Of a stretch of DNA of 5,178 nt, positions 1-5,178 are shown one piece after another. The notes below the pieces were generated by a model. It was given only the letters and a program-made list of their open reading frames with translations, made no database searches and was not told the origin of the DNA. The stretch's first letter is position 1, and each line of letters starts with the position of its first letter. This DNA comes from Oscillospiraceae bacterium (lineage in GTDB: Bacteria > Bacillota > Clostridia > Oscillospirales > Acutalibacteraceae). The DNA is taken from positions 8,569 through 13,746 of the forward strand of contig DNGF01000150.1 in assembly GCA_003486665.1 (NCBI GenBank), given 5' to 3'. The translations under genes and the position numbers were made by a program.

Positions 1-144
1 CTTGACTCAGCTTGCTTCTATCATTCTCCCTATGTTCCGACATGGCAGGAAAGACTTACAGCATGGGCTAAAGGTCAGGGACTTCTTATCGTTGGATTCC
101 TTATCACTGTTCTCAGCGCTCTTGAAGAGATCCTTAAGAAATAA
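1..144 (+). CDS. C-terminal end of an unidentified, probably membrane-associated protein (5' end outside window)
   Basis: The first reading frame is open from base 1 to a TAA at 142-144 and encodes the last 47 residues of a protein whose start lies upstream. The visible tail begins LDSACFYHSPYVPTW, continues with a short amphipathic stretch (QERLTAWAKGQ), then has one strongly hydrophobic segment (GLLIVGFLITVLSAL) and a charged end (EEILKK). This pattern suits a final transmembrane helix with a short cytoplasmic tail, but I do not recognise the family and assign no function. A strong intrinsic terminator starts 17 bases after the stop, which supports this being the real end of a gene and of its transcription unit. 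The main alternative is a chance open frame; the in-frame length, the hydrophobic helix and the terminator make that less likely. Confidence 0.72.
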   Translation, partial: LDSACFYHSPYVPTWQERLTAWAKGQGLLIVGFLITVLSALEEILKK

Positions 145-160
145 TTTAAACTGAACTAAC

Positions 161-191
161 GGAGGACGGCTTCGGTCGTCCTTCTTTTTTT
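161..191 (+). terminator. Intrinsic terminator with UUCG tetraloop
   Basis: A ten-base-pair stem (161-170 with 175-184, including two G-U pairs) is capped by the very stable C(UUCG)G tetraloop and followed at once by seven T residues (185-191), then more T-rich sequence. It lies 17 bases after the stop of the partial gene and ends that upstream unit. It also insulates the promoter of the following glycosidase unit from read-through. Confidence 0.93.
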
Positions 192-221
192 ATTTCTTTT
201 GAAAATTCATAAAAAATTTGC

Positions 222-250
222 TTTATTTTGTTGTAATAATAGGGTATAAT
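222..250 (+). promoter_or_regulatory. Probable sigma-70/SigA-type promoter of the glycosidase operon
   Basis: A perfect -10 hexamer TATAAT lies at 245-250. At the standard 17-base spacing the -35 position (222-227) reads TTTATT, a weak match to TTGACA. A better-looking TTGCTT at 218-223 would need a 21-base spacer and is unlikely to be used. An A/T-rich block just upstream (about 201-219) could act as an UP-element and compensate for the weak -35. Transcription would start near 256-258, giving a leader of under 40 nt. I see no clear operator or catabolite-response (cre) palindrome around it. Confidence 0.68.
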
Positions 251-293
251 GTTCTATAGTTTTGAGAATCTCTGAACACAAGGGGACAGTAAA

Positions 294-2369
294 ATGGTAG
301 ATTTAATTAAAAGAAATACTCCGAGAATTGCGGATCAGTTTATACTTAAAACGATTGAGCCGGATAACGGATATGATTGTTATGAAATATATGCCGAGGA
401 TAAAAAGGTGGTACTTGCCGGAAATTCTCCGTTAAGTCAGGCTATGGCGTATTATGATTATCTGGGCAGATATCACGGCGTCATAATAACGAGCGGTGAC
501 TATGATATTTCAACAATTTCTTCGACACCTCTGCCTGAGGAAAAGATCAAACGTACTGTCAAGAGAAAAATCCGAGCTATGACAAGCTATGAATCCTTTT
601 CCCTCAGCGGAAATTTCCGTGGATTTGACAGATGGGAAAAGGAGATTGATTTCATGGCAATGCACGGAATAAACCGTGCGATTCAGCCGGTAGGCTTTGA
701 CGGCGTTCTTTTCAGAACCTTGACCGAGATCGGAATGCCGGAAAATTTCTGCCTTGAGTTTTCATCCGGCCCCGCCTTTTTAATGAATCAGATTACGAGC
801 AATATCGCAGGAACAAATTCTGTCAACAGCAAGGAATATCTTGAGAGAAAAATTACTATCGGAAGACTTATAAGCGACCGCGAAAGAAGTCTTGGAATTG
901 AGCCGATTTTTCCTGCGGCAATTCCGAGTGTGCCGTTCAGCCTTAGAAAAAAGTATATTAAAATGGATATATTTAAAGCGCCGATGTGGTACAACTTTCC
1001 GCCGATATTTTTTATTCGACCCAAAAACGCTTTTTTCTCGGTTTTCAATAAAAAATTTCTGACGATTCAGCGAGAGGCTCTCGGTGAAACTCACAGCTAC
1101 TTTTTTGAAGGTGTTTACGAATCGGATAAGAAAGGATACAATTCTCACCTTGCCGATCTTGGAAAAGCCCTTGAGGATATGCTCGGCGAGTTTGATGAAA
1201 ATGCCGTTTGCTATTTGCACACAAGTTCGATTAATTCCGATTTTTTCAAAAACTGTTCGGCAAAAAAATATATTTTCCTGGACAATTGCGGAATGAGCAA
1301 AAGCTCCGACATTTTGAAGGATAAAACAGTTGTTGCGGAAATAAGCGGCAACCGCTACGGCAGAACGGGAATTTACGGAAATGTGCAGAGGCTTTGCGAC
1401 AATCCTTTTGCGGATTCGAAAACAGGCGGTGCGCTTTCCTTTGATACCTTTGACATTAACCCCGTTTACTGTGCGGCGGCTCTGAAAGCAATTACCGCAG
1501 ACGGCAGCTTTAACCGCGACGAATTCATAAAGGATTTCTGCGCTAAACGATACAAGACAGACTCTTTCAATGAGGAAATAATTTCGCTGATTGATCTATG
1601 CTCAAGCGATGAGTGTACCGGCTCGATTATTTGTGCGCGTCCGTGTACGAATGTTAAGCACACCGCTCCTTTTGATACTATGGAACGCGGATATGATTTT
1701 CATTCGCTTTACCCGATCGCGCAGAGAATACTCAACTCGGACGCAAAAAAGATTGACGCTTTACGAGCCGATGTTCAATCAATTGTCCGTCAGTTTTTGT
1801 CCGATCTTGCTTATCCGGTTTATATCAAGGCAACAGAATTTTTCAGAGAAAAAAATGTACGGAATTTTGAGCAGGCAAGCAATCTTTTTCTTGAGATCTG
1901 CGAGGATATCGACCGACTTCTGAGAACAAGAGAGGAAACAAATTTTTGTACGAAATATGTTGAGGCTCAGGAACTCGGAAGCAGTCAGGCGGAAAAGGAA
2001 TCGCTGCAGATCAATTTCCTTTTGCTCCACACGATCTGGGGACCGTTTGACCATTCGATTCTTTATGATACCGTGTGGAACGAGTGGGGAGGACTGGTTA
2101 AGGATTATTATGAAGCCAGATGGCATATGTACTATCGTTCGCTTGCCGCGTATTTTGATAATCCGAAAAAGCTTAAAGACAATTCGAAGAAGCAGCCGCT
2201 TGACCGCAACGAATACAACGGTTCGTATCAGGCGAAAAGGCTTGCGCTTTTTGAAAATAATTTTCTTGAGAACTACATTCCGCGCAAGAGCGGAATCGGC
2301 GAAGAGGATACAATAGAAGTTGCCAAGGAATTGCTCGAAAAATATTCCGAGGTTTATACCCAGTTTTAA
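294..2369 (+). CDS. GH89-like (alpha-N-acetylglucosaminidase/NAGLU-fold) glycoside hydrolase with divergent active site
   Basis: A 691-residue protein resembling NAGLU, a retaining exo-alpha-N-acetylglucosaminidase. The order follows the family: a small N-terminal alpha/beta domain (about 1-90), a catalytic barrel with W114-E-K-E-I-D119 and HGIN 124-127 (human WEREIDWMALNGIN), GPAFL 159-163, and an alpha-helical C-terminal domain with IWGP 581-584, EWGGL 597-601, DYYEARW 604-610. E276 in VYES aligns with the human acid/base E316. The nucleophile position (human E446, PEGISQNE) aligns with D384 in SFDTFDINPV. Other family motifs are also changed: GQE reads GFD (134-136), and W...NFGGN reads A348...NRYGR (353-357). 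Specificity is therefore uncertain and loss of activity is possible. No signal peptide is visible, so it should be cytoplasmic. The start is supported by AAGGGG at 280-285, eight bases before ATG. A GH125 gene follows after 19 bases. Family assignment is firm at fold level; the alignment is from memory of human NAGLU. Confidence 0.87.
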   Translation: MVDLIKRNTPRIADQFILKTIEPDNGYDCYEIYAEDKKVVLAGNSPLSQAMAYYDYLGRYHGVIITSGDYDISTISSTPLPEEKIKRTVKRKIRAMTSYESFSLSGNFRGFDRWEKEIDFMAMHGINRAIQPVGFDGVLFRTLTEIGMPENFCLEFSSGPAFLMNQITSNIAGTNSVNSKEYLERKITIGRLISDRERSLGIEPIFPAAIPSVPFSLRKKYIKMDIFKAPMWYNFPPIFFIRPKNAFFSVFNKKFLTIQREALGETHSYFFEGVYESDKKGYNSHLADLGKALEDMLGEFDENAVCYLHTSSINSDFFKNCSAKKYIFLDNCGMSKSSDILKDKTVVAEISGNRYGRTGIYGNVQRLCDNPFADSKTGGALSFDTFDINPVYCAAALKAITADGSFNRDEFIKDFCAKRYKTDSFNEEIISLIDLCSSDECTGSIICARPCTNVKHTAPFDTMERGYDFHSLYPIAQRILNSDAKKIDALRADVQSIVRQFLSDLAYPVYIKATEFFREKNVRNFEQASNLFLEICEDIDRLLRTREETNFCTKYVEAQELGSSQAEKESLQINFLLLHTIWGPFDHSILYDTVWNEWGGLVKDYYEARWHMYYRSLAAYFDNPKKLKDNSKKQPLDRNEYNGSYQAKRLALFENNFLENYIPRKSGIGEEDTIEVAKELLEKYSEVYTQF

Positions 2370-2377
2370 TTATAAAA

Positions 2378-2382
2378 AGGAG
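2378..2382 (+). promoter_or_regulatory. Ribosome binding site fixing the start of the GH125 gene
   Basis: AGGAG (within AAAAAGGAG) sits six bases before the ATG at 2389. This picks 2389 over an in-frame ATG at 2320, which lies inside the preceding gene, lacks such a site and would add 23 residues unlike the family. Confidence 0.88.
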
Positions 2383-2388
2383 TCCGCA

Positions 2389-3672
2389 ATGAAAAATATT
2401 CCGAGATCAATAACAGCCCATATTGATGAGGTTGCAGAAAAAATAAAGAAATATCCGAAGCTTGAAAAACTTTATCGAAATTGTTATCCGAATACGCTTG
2501 AAACAACGGCGGAAATCCTTTCGGACGGTTCAACGTTTCTTTACACGGGGGACATTCCGGCAATGTGGCTCAGAGATTCAACGGCGCAGGTTACACATTA
2601 TCTTCCCCTGACAAAAGACGATCCCGAAATTCGCTCGATAATCCGCGGACTGATCGTACGTCAGCTTGCTTATATCAGGATTGATCCTTATGCAAATGCG
2701 TTCAATATTGAGCGAAACGGTCACGGTCACACCGATGATATACCGCTTAACGATCCTTGGGTCTGGGAACGCAAATATGAGATTGATTCGCTTTGCTATC
2801 CGTTCAGATTAGCATATCTTTATTACAAGGAATCGGGCGACAAGACGATAATTGACGATGATTTTGTAAAGACGGCGAAGACTGTGGTTGACCTTTGGAT
2901 AACGGAACAGCACCATTTTGAAAAATCGCCGTATTCATTTCAGCGATTCGGATGCCGCTGGATTGACACGCTGCATAACGGCGGCAAGGGATATCCCGTT
3001 AACTTTACCGGCATGACATGGAGCGGCTTCCGTCCGAGCGATGACAGCTGCACGTTCGGTTATCTTATCGCGTCAAATATGTTTGCGGTCGTGATTCTCA
3101 GATACATAGATGAGATTTTTACGGATATGGGAATCAACGATGAAGAATTCCTTGCCAAGGTCAGAAATCTTCGTGATGAGATTGATTACGGTATAAAGAC
3201 ATACGGCACGGTGATTCACCCGAAATACGGCAGAATATTTGCCTGTGAAACGGATGGCTTTGGCAATCATGTTCTTGCCGACGATGCGAATGTTCCCAGT
3301 CTTCTCAGCGCACCGTATCTCGGATATTGCGATGTTGACGACCCGGTTTATGTCAACACGAGAAAATTTATTCTCAGTGAGGACAATCCGTTTTACTACA
3401 CGGGAAAGGCGGCTTCGGGTGTCGGCAGTCCGCATACTCCCAAGGGATTTATCTGGCACATCGCTCTTTCTATGCAGGGCTTGACCTCGACCGATCCGGA
3501 CGAGATTAAAGGGCTGATCGAAACGCTTGTTGCTACCGATGCCGACACAGGCTATATGCACGAGGGCTTTAACGCCGATGACGCTGCGGATTTTACACGT
3601 CCGTGGTTTGCTTGGTCGAACTCGATTTTTGCCGAATTCATTGAATCGGCTATTGACAAGGGTATTATATGA
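2389..3672 (+). CDS. GH125 family exo-alpha-1,6-mannosidase (formerly DUF1237)
   Basis: A 427-residue protein, about the full length for GH125, a metal-independent inverting exo-alpha-mannosidase family that removes alpha-1,6-linked mannose from N-glycan-type and related mannosides. Family motifs run in order: TGDIPAMWLRD (53-63), the region around YEIDSLCYPFR (130-140), TGMTWSGFRPSDD (207-219), ETDGFG (287-292), DDANVPSLLSAPYLG (298-312), GVGSPHTP (344-351), YMHEGF (389-394) and RPWFAWSN (404-411). The likely catalytic acid is D219 and the base E392. Their 173-residue spacing equals that of D220 and E393, as I recall them, in the Clostridium perfringens enzyme, so the active site looks intact. 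There is no signal peptide or membrane segment, so it should act in the cytoplasm on imported oligosaccharides. The gene lies 19 bases after the GH89-like gene and ends before a terminator, so the two are co-transcribed. Confidence in the family is very high; the natural substrate is inferred. Confidence 0.96.
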   Translation: MKNIPRSITAHIDEVAEKIKKYPKLEKLYRNCYPNTLETTAEILSDGSTFLYTGDIPAMWLRDSTAQVTHYLPLTKDDPEIRSIIRGLIVRQLAYIRIDPYANAFNIERNGHGHTDDIPLNDPWVWERKYEIDSLCYPFRLAYLYYKESGDKTIIDDDFVKTAKTVVDLWITEQHHFEKSPYSFQRFGCRWIDTLHNGGKGYPVNFTGMTWSGFRPSDDSCTFGYLIASNMFAVVILRYIDEIFTDMGINDEEFLAKVRNLRDEIDYGIKTYGTVIHPKYGRIFACETDGFGNHVLADDANVPSLLSAPYLGYCDVDDPVYVNTRKFILSEDNPFYYTGKAASGVGSPHTPKGFIWHIALSMQGLTSTDPDEIKGLIETLVATDADTGYMHEGFNADDAADFTRPWFAWSNSIFAEFIESAIDKGII

Positions 3673-3677
3673 TTTTT

Positions 3678-3709
3678 GAGGCTGCGCTGAATGCGACAGC
3701 CTCTTTTTT
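3678..3709 (+). terminator. Intrinsic terminator of the glycosidase operon
   Basis: GAGGCTG (3678-3684) pairs with CAGCCTC (3697-3703). The stem continues as CGC (3685-3687) with GCG (3693-3695), leaving one bulged A (3696) and a TGAAT loop. Six T residues follow (3704-3709). It begins five bases after the GH125 stop codon and closes the two-gene glycosidase unit. Confidence 0.93.
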
Positions 3710-3751
3710 GTCGAAGAGAACAAATCAAGCCTGTTTTTTTATAATTTACTA

Positions 3752-3780
3752 TTGTAATTTCATTAAAATGTATGTATAAT
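3752..3780 (+). promoter_or_regulatory. Sigma-70/SigA-type promoter of the Nudix-exporter operon
   Basis: TTGTAA (3752-3757) and a perfect TATAAT (3775-3780) are separated by the optimal 17 bases, in an A/T-rich stretch right after the preceding terminator. A TG pair abuts the -10 but without the intervening base of a canonical extended -10. Transcription should begin around 3786-3788, leaving a leader of about 90 nt before the ATG at 3877. This is the best promoter in the window. Confidence 0.82.
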
Positions 3781-3793
3781 AGTACGGTAAATT

Positions 3794-3851
3794 GAATGCG
3801 GACGAAAAAACAATGTATTTTGTTGCGTCTGCGGTAAATCCGCGTGCATTC
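3794..3851 (+). promoter_or_regulatory. Structured 5' leader: possible three-way-junction RNA
   Basis: The leader of the Nudix gene can fold into a nearly fully packed three-helix junction. P1 pairs GAATGC (3794-3799) with GCATTC (3846-3851). P2 pairs GGACG (3800-3804) with CGTCT (3826-3830), extended across an internal loop by AACAA (3809-3813) with TTGTT (3820-3824). P3 pairs GCGG (3831-3834) with CCGC (3840-3843) around a TAAAT loop. Two competing pairings exist: GCGGACG (3798-3804) with CGTCTGC (3826-3832), and GTGC (3844-3847) with GCAC (3853-3856). The second would break P1 close to the ribosome binding site. I do not recognise a known riboswitch class, no T-run follows to make an attenuator, and I see no anti-Shine-Dalgarno sequence. 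The folding is read by eye and could be chance. Confidence 0.35.
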
Positions 3852-3861
3852 GGCACACGGT

Positions 3862-3868
3862 GGAGGAG
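3862..3868 (+). promoter_or_regulatory. Ribosome binding site fixing the start of the Nudix fusion gene
   Basis: GGAGGAG lies eight bases before the ATG at 3877, an ideal arrangement. It rules out the in-frame GTG at 3844, which would place this site inside the coding sequence, has no site of its own and would add an 11-residue extension before the conserved MLGKYVRI start. Confidence 0.92.
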
Positions 3869-3876
3869 TTTGGAAC

Positions 3877-4617
3877 ATGCTGGGAAAATATGTTCGTATC
3901 AAGGTAACTCATCCGATCCACTCTTACAGCAATGAACAGGGCTTCACCTATGAGCTGAATTACGGTGAGGTGGAGGGAGCCAAGCAGTTCAATGCTTCTG
4001 TTAAAGGTGCGTTTATTATGGGTATCAATCATCCCGTGCGAAGCTTTGACGGAAGGGTTGTCGGTATCGTCAGGTATGACGGCAGTAATGAAACGGATTG
4101 GGTTGTAGCACCGAAAAGTACAAGGTTTATCAATATTGATATCGCAAACGGAATTGATTTTGCGGTAAGGAACAAGAAGCACACGCTGGATTGTCTTTAT
4201 GAACGTTCGTGCGGAGCTGTTGTTTACAGAAACATCGGAGGAATGATTCGTTTTCTGCTTATCAAGAACAGACGCAGCGCACACTGGGGATTTCCGAAAG
4301 GTCATGTTGAACAGGGTGAAAACGATCATCAGACGGCATACCGCGAGGTTCTTGAAGAAACGGGAATCAGGATAAACATTCATCCCGATTTCGTAACGAA
4401 AAGTCAGTACACCATTCAGGGTAAGGTTGAGAAGAATGTAAACATTTTTCTCGCTTCAACTCAGGATACGCAAACAATTATTCAAAAGGAAGAAATTGAA
4501 GATTACATCTGGCTCGGATACGAAAAGGCTCTTAGCAAGCTTCGCTTTGAGAACGACAGAAATATTCTCTCCAAGGCGTATCGCTATCTTCAGAATAAAA
4601 AAATAATTACGGAGTAA
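3877..4617 (+). CDS. Inorganic-pyrophosphatase-like domain fused to a Nudix hydrolase
   Basis: A 246-residue, two-domain cytoplasmic protein. Residues 1 to about 100 resemble the short pyrophosphatase-like proteins of Firmicutes: MLGKYVRIKVTHPIHSY, then NYGEVEG (28-34), AFIMG (45-49), FDGRVVGIV (57-65) and WVVAP (75-79). The usual acidic metal-binding stretch between NYG and the AYILG-like strand (DGEEQD in relatives) is replaced by about NASVKG (39-44), so pyrophosphatase activity is unlikely. Residues about 108-240 form a Nudix domain with an intact box GX5EX7REUXEEXGU (142-164: G142, E148, R156, E157, E160, E161, G163). The preceding WGFPKGH and the following strands resemble asymmetric Ap4A hydrolases, which split diadenosine tetraphosphate into ATP and AMP. 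The exact nucleotide substrate is unproven. The gene has its own promoter and structured leader, and a membrane-protein gene starts five bases after its stop. Confidence 0.9.
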   Translation: MLGKYVRIKVTHPIHSYSNEQGFTYELNYGEVEGAKQFNASVKGAFIMGINHPVRSFDGRVVGIVRYDGSNETDWVVAPKSTRFINIDIANGIDFAVRNKKHTLDCLYERSCGAVVYRNIGGMIRFLLIKNRRSAHWGFPKGHVEQGENDHQTAYREVLEETGIRINIHPDFVTKSQYTIQGKVEKNVNIFLASTQDTQTIIQKEEIEDYIWLGYEKALSKLRFENDRNILSKAYRYLQNKKIITE

Positions 4618-4622
4618 AAAAG

Positions 4623-5123
4623 ATGACAGACCAGTTAATTCAGTCCATTGTAACCTTTTTTCAGGATAAGATTCCTAATGAACTTACGGTTTTTATTATT
4701 TCGGTGCTTCCTGTTCTTGAGCTGAGGGGCGGACTTATTGCCGCAAAGCTTTTGGATATGGATATTATCAGGGCTTTTATTGTTTGCTATATTGGCAATA
4801 TGCTTCCGATCCCGTTTATTCTCCTGTTTCTCAACAAGGTTTTTAATTGGATGAAAAAGTCGAAAAGGCTCGGAAAAATTGTCGGAAAGCTTGAACACAA
4901 GGCAGAAAAGCATCGTAAGACAATTGACAAATACGGAGCGTGGGGACTGCTGGTTCTTGTTGCGATACCGCTGCCCGGAACGGGCGGTTGGACAGGCGCT
5001 CTTGTTGCCGAGATTATGGACATAAAGTTTAAGAAGGCGCTTCCGATAATTGCACTCGGCGTGTTGATTGCCGGCTTTATTGTAGGAGCTTTGTTCTACG
5101 GCTTGCTCGGAAATGTTATATAA
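4623..5123 (+). CDS. Small integral membrane protein of the 'small multidrug export' family (PF06695/COG2426)
   Basis: A 166-residue, very hydrophobic protein of the family's usual size. Hydrophobic segments fall at about 19-42, 47-71, 104-130 and 137-164, with a basic cytoplasmic-type loop between the second and third (77-103: WMKKSKR through HRKTIDKYG). Two family signatures are clear: ELRGGLIAA in the first hydrophobic segment (33-41) and PLPGTGGWTGALVAE in the third (116-130). The repeated layout, an acidic/arginine motif in one half and a proline/glycine-rich re-entrant-like motif in the other, recalls DedA/VTT-fold transporters; that comparison is my inference. The family name implies drug export, but direct functional evidence is thin and the substrate is unknown. 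Translation uses GGAG at 4611-4614, which overlaps the end of the Nudix gene; only five bases separate the two genes, so they are co-transcribed and probably translationally linked. A terminator follows. Confidence 0.9.
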   Translation: MTDQLIQSIVTFFQDKIPNELTVFIISVLPVLELRGGLIAAKLLDMDIIRAFIVCYIGNMLPIPFILLFLNKVFNWMKKSKRLGKIVGKLEHKAEKHRKTIDKYGAWGLLVLVAIPLPGTGGWTGALVAEIMDIKFKKALPIIALGVLIAGFIVGALFYGLLGNVI

Positions 5124-5140
5124 ATTGAATGACGATTATG

Positions 5141-5168
5141 CGGACGGGAAAATTGCCTGTCCGTTTTT
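5141..5168 (+). terminator. Intrinsic terminator of the Nudix-exporter operon
   Basis: CGGACGGG (5141-5148) pairs with CCTGTCCG (5156-5163), an eight-pair stem with one G-U pair and an AAAATTG loop. Five T residues follow (5164-5168), then a G and four more T. It lies 17 bases after the stop of the membrane-protein gene and ends the last unit in the window. Confidence 0.92.
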
Positions 5169-5178
5169 GTTTTATAAG

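Noticed and set aside
2320..2388. Upstream in-frame ATG that would lengthen the GH125 protein by 23 residues
   Set aside because: It lies inside the end of the GH89-like gene and lacks a good ribosome binding site, while the ATG at 2389 has AGGAG at ideal spacing and yields the family's usual length.
3073..3723. A 216-codon open frame on the minus strand opposite the GH125 gene
   Set aside because: It overlaps the conserved 3' half of a clear GH125 gene, its translation is rich in Arg, Ser and Lys with no recognisable motif, and it runs through the terminator. It is a shadow frame.
3798..3832. Hairpin GCGGACG/CGTCTGC considered as an attenuator (terminator) in the leader
   Set aside because: The 3' arm is followed by GGTAAATCC rather than a T-run, so it cannot act as an intrinsic terminator on the + strand.
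3844..3876. GTG start giving an 11-residue extension on the Nudix fusion protein
   Set aside because: The strong GGAGGAG site would lie within the coding sequence; the ATG at 3877 is ideally spaced from it and matches the usual N-terminus of pyrophosphatase-like relatives.
3763..4383. A 206-codon open frame on the minus strand opposite the Nudix fusion gene
   Set aside because: It covers the conserved Nudix coding region and the promoter and leader of that gene, has no recognisable domain, and its minus-strand start lies inside the Nudix box coding region with no supporting promoter context.
1..5178. Search by eye for CRISPR arrays, insertion-sequence ends, tRNA genes and long tandem repeats
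   Set aside because: No regularly spaced repeats, paired inverted ends with target duplications, or cloverleaf-like sequences were seen; nearly all of the window is explained by the listed genes and short regulatory gaps.

Overview
The window holds one partial and four complete protein genes, all on the + strand and densely packed. I read them as three transcription units separated by intrinsic terminators. Moderate-to-low GC, A/T-rich intergenic promoters, strong GGAG-type ribosome binding sites and the protein families point to an anaerobic, probably gut-associated Clostridia (Ruminococcaceae/Oscillospirales-like Bacillota). That placement is an inference from style and gene content; there is no marker gene.

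Layout. (1) Positions 1-144 are the 3' end of a gene that starts outside the window; it encodes a short C-terminus with one hydrophobic segment and ends at a UUCG-loop terminator (161-191). (2) A promoter near 222-250 drives a two-gene unit of cytoplasmic glycoside hydrolases. The first is a 691-residue GH89-like protein (alpha-N-acetylglucosaminidase/NAGLU fold) with several altered active-site motifs. Nineteen bases later comes a 427-residue GH125 enzyme (exo-alpha-1,6-mannosidase family) with its catalytic residues intact. A terminator follows at 3678-3709. (3) A well-formed promoter (3752-3780) and a leader of about 90 nt, which can fold as a compact three-way junction, precede a second two-gene unit. 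Its first gene is a 246-residue fusion of an inorganic-pyrophosphatase-like domain with a Nudix hydrolase domain. Its second is a 166-residue membrane protein of the 'small multidrug export' family (PF06695/COG2426). A terminator at 5141-5168 closes the unit.

How the genes may work together. The glycosidase pair looks like intracellular trimming of imported host-type or microbial glycans with alpha-linked HexNAc and alpha-1,6-mannose ends. No transporter, kinase or regulator is present to confirm this. The Nudix fusion looks like a house-cleaning nucleotide hydrolase, most like asymmetric Ap4A hydrolases; its link with the membrane protein may be only co-transcription.

I found no CRISPR array, mobile element, tRNA, rRNA or phage feature. 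The points most worth a second look are the altered catalytic site of the GH89-like protein, the apparently dead pyrophosphatase-like domain fused to an intact Nudix box, and the structured leader in front of it. None of these proves a new system.
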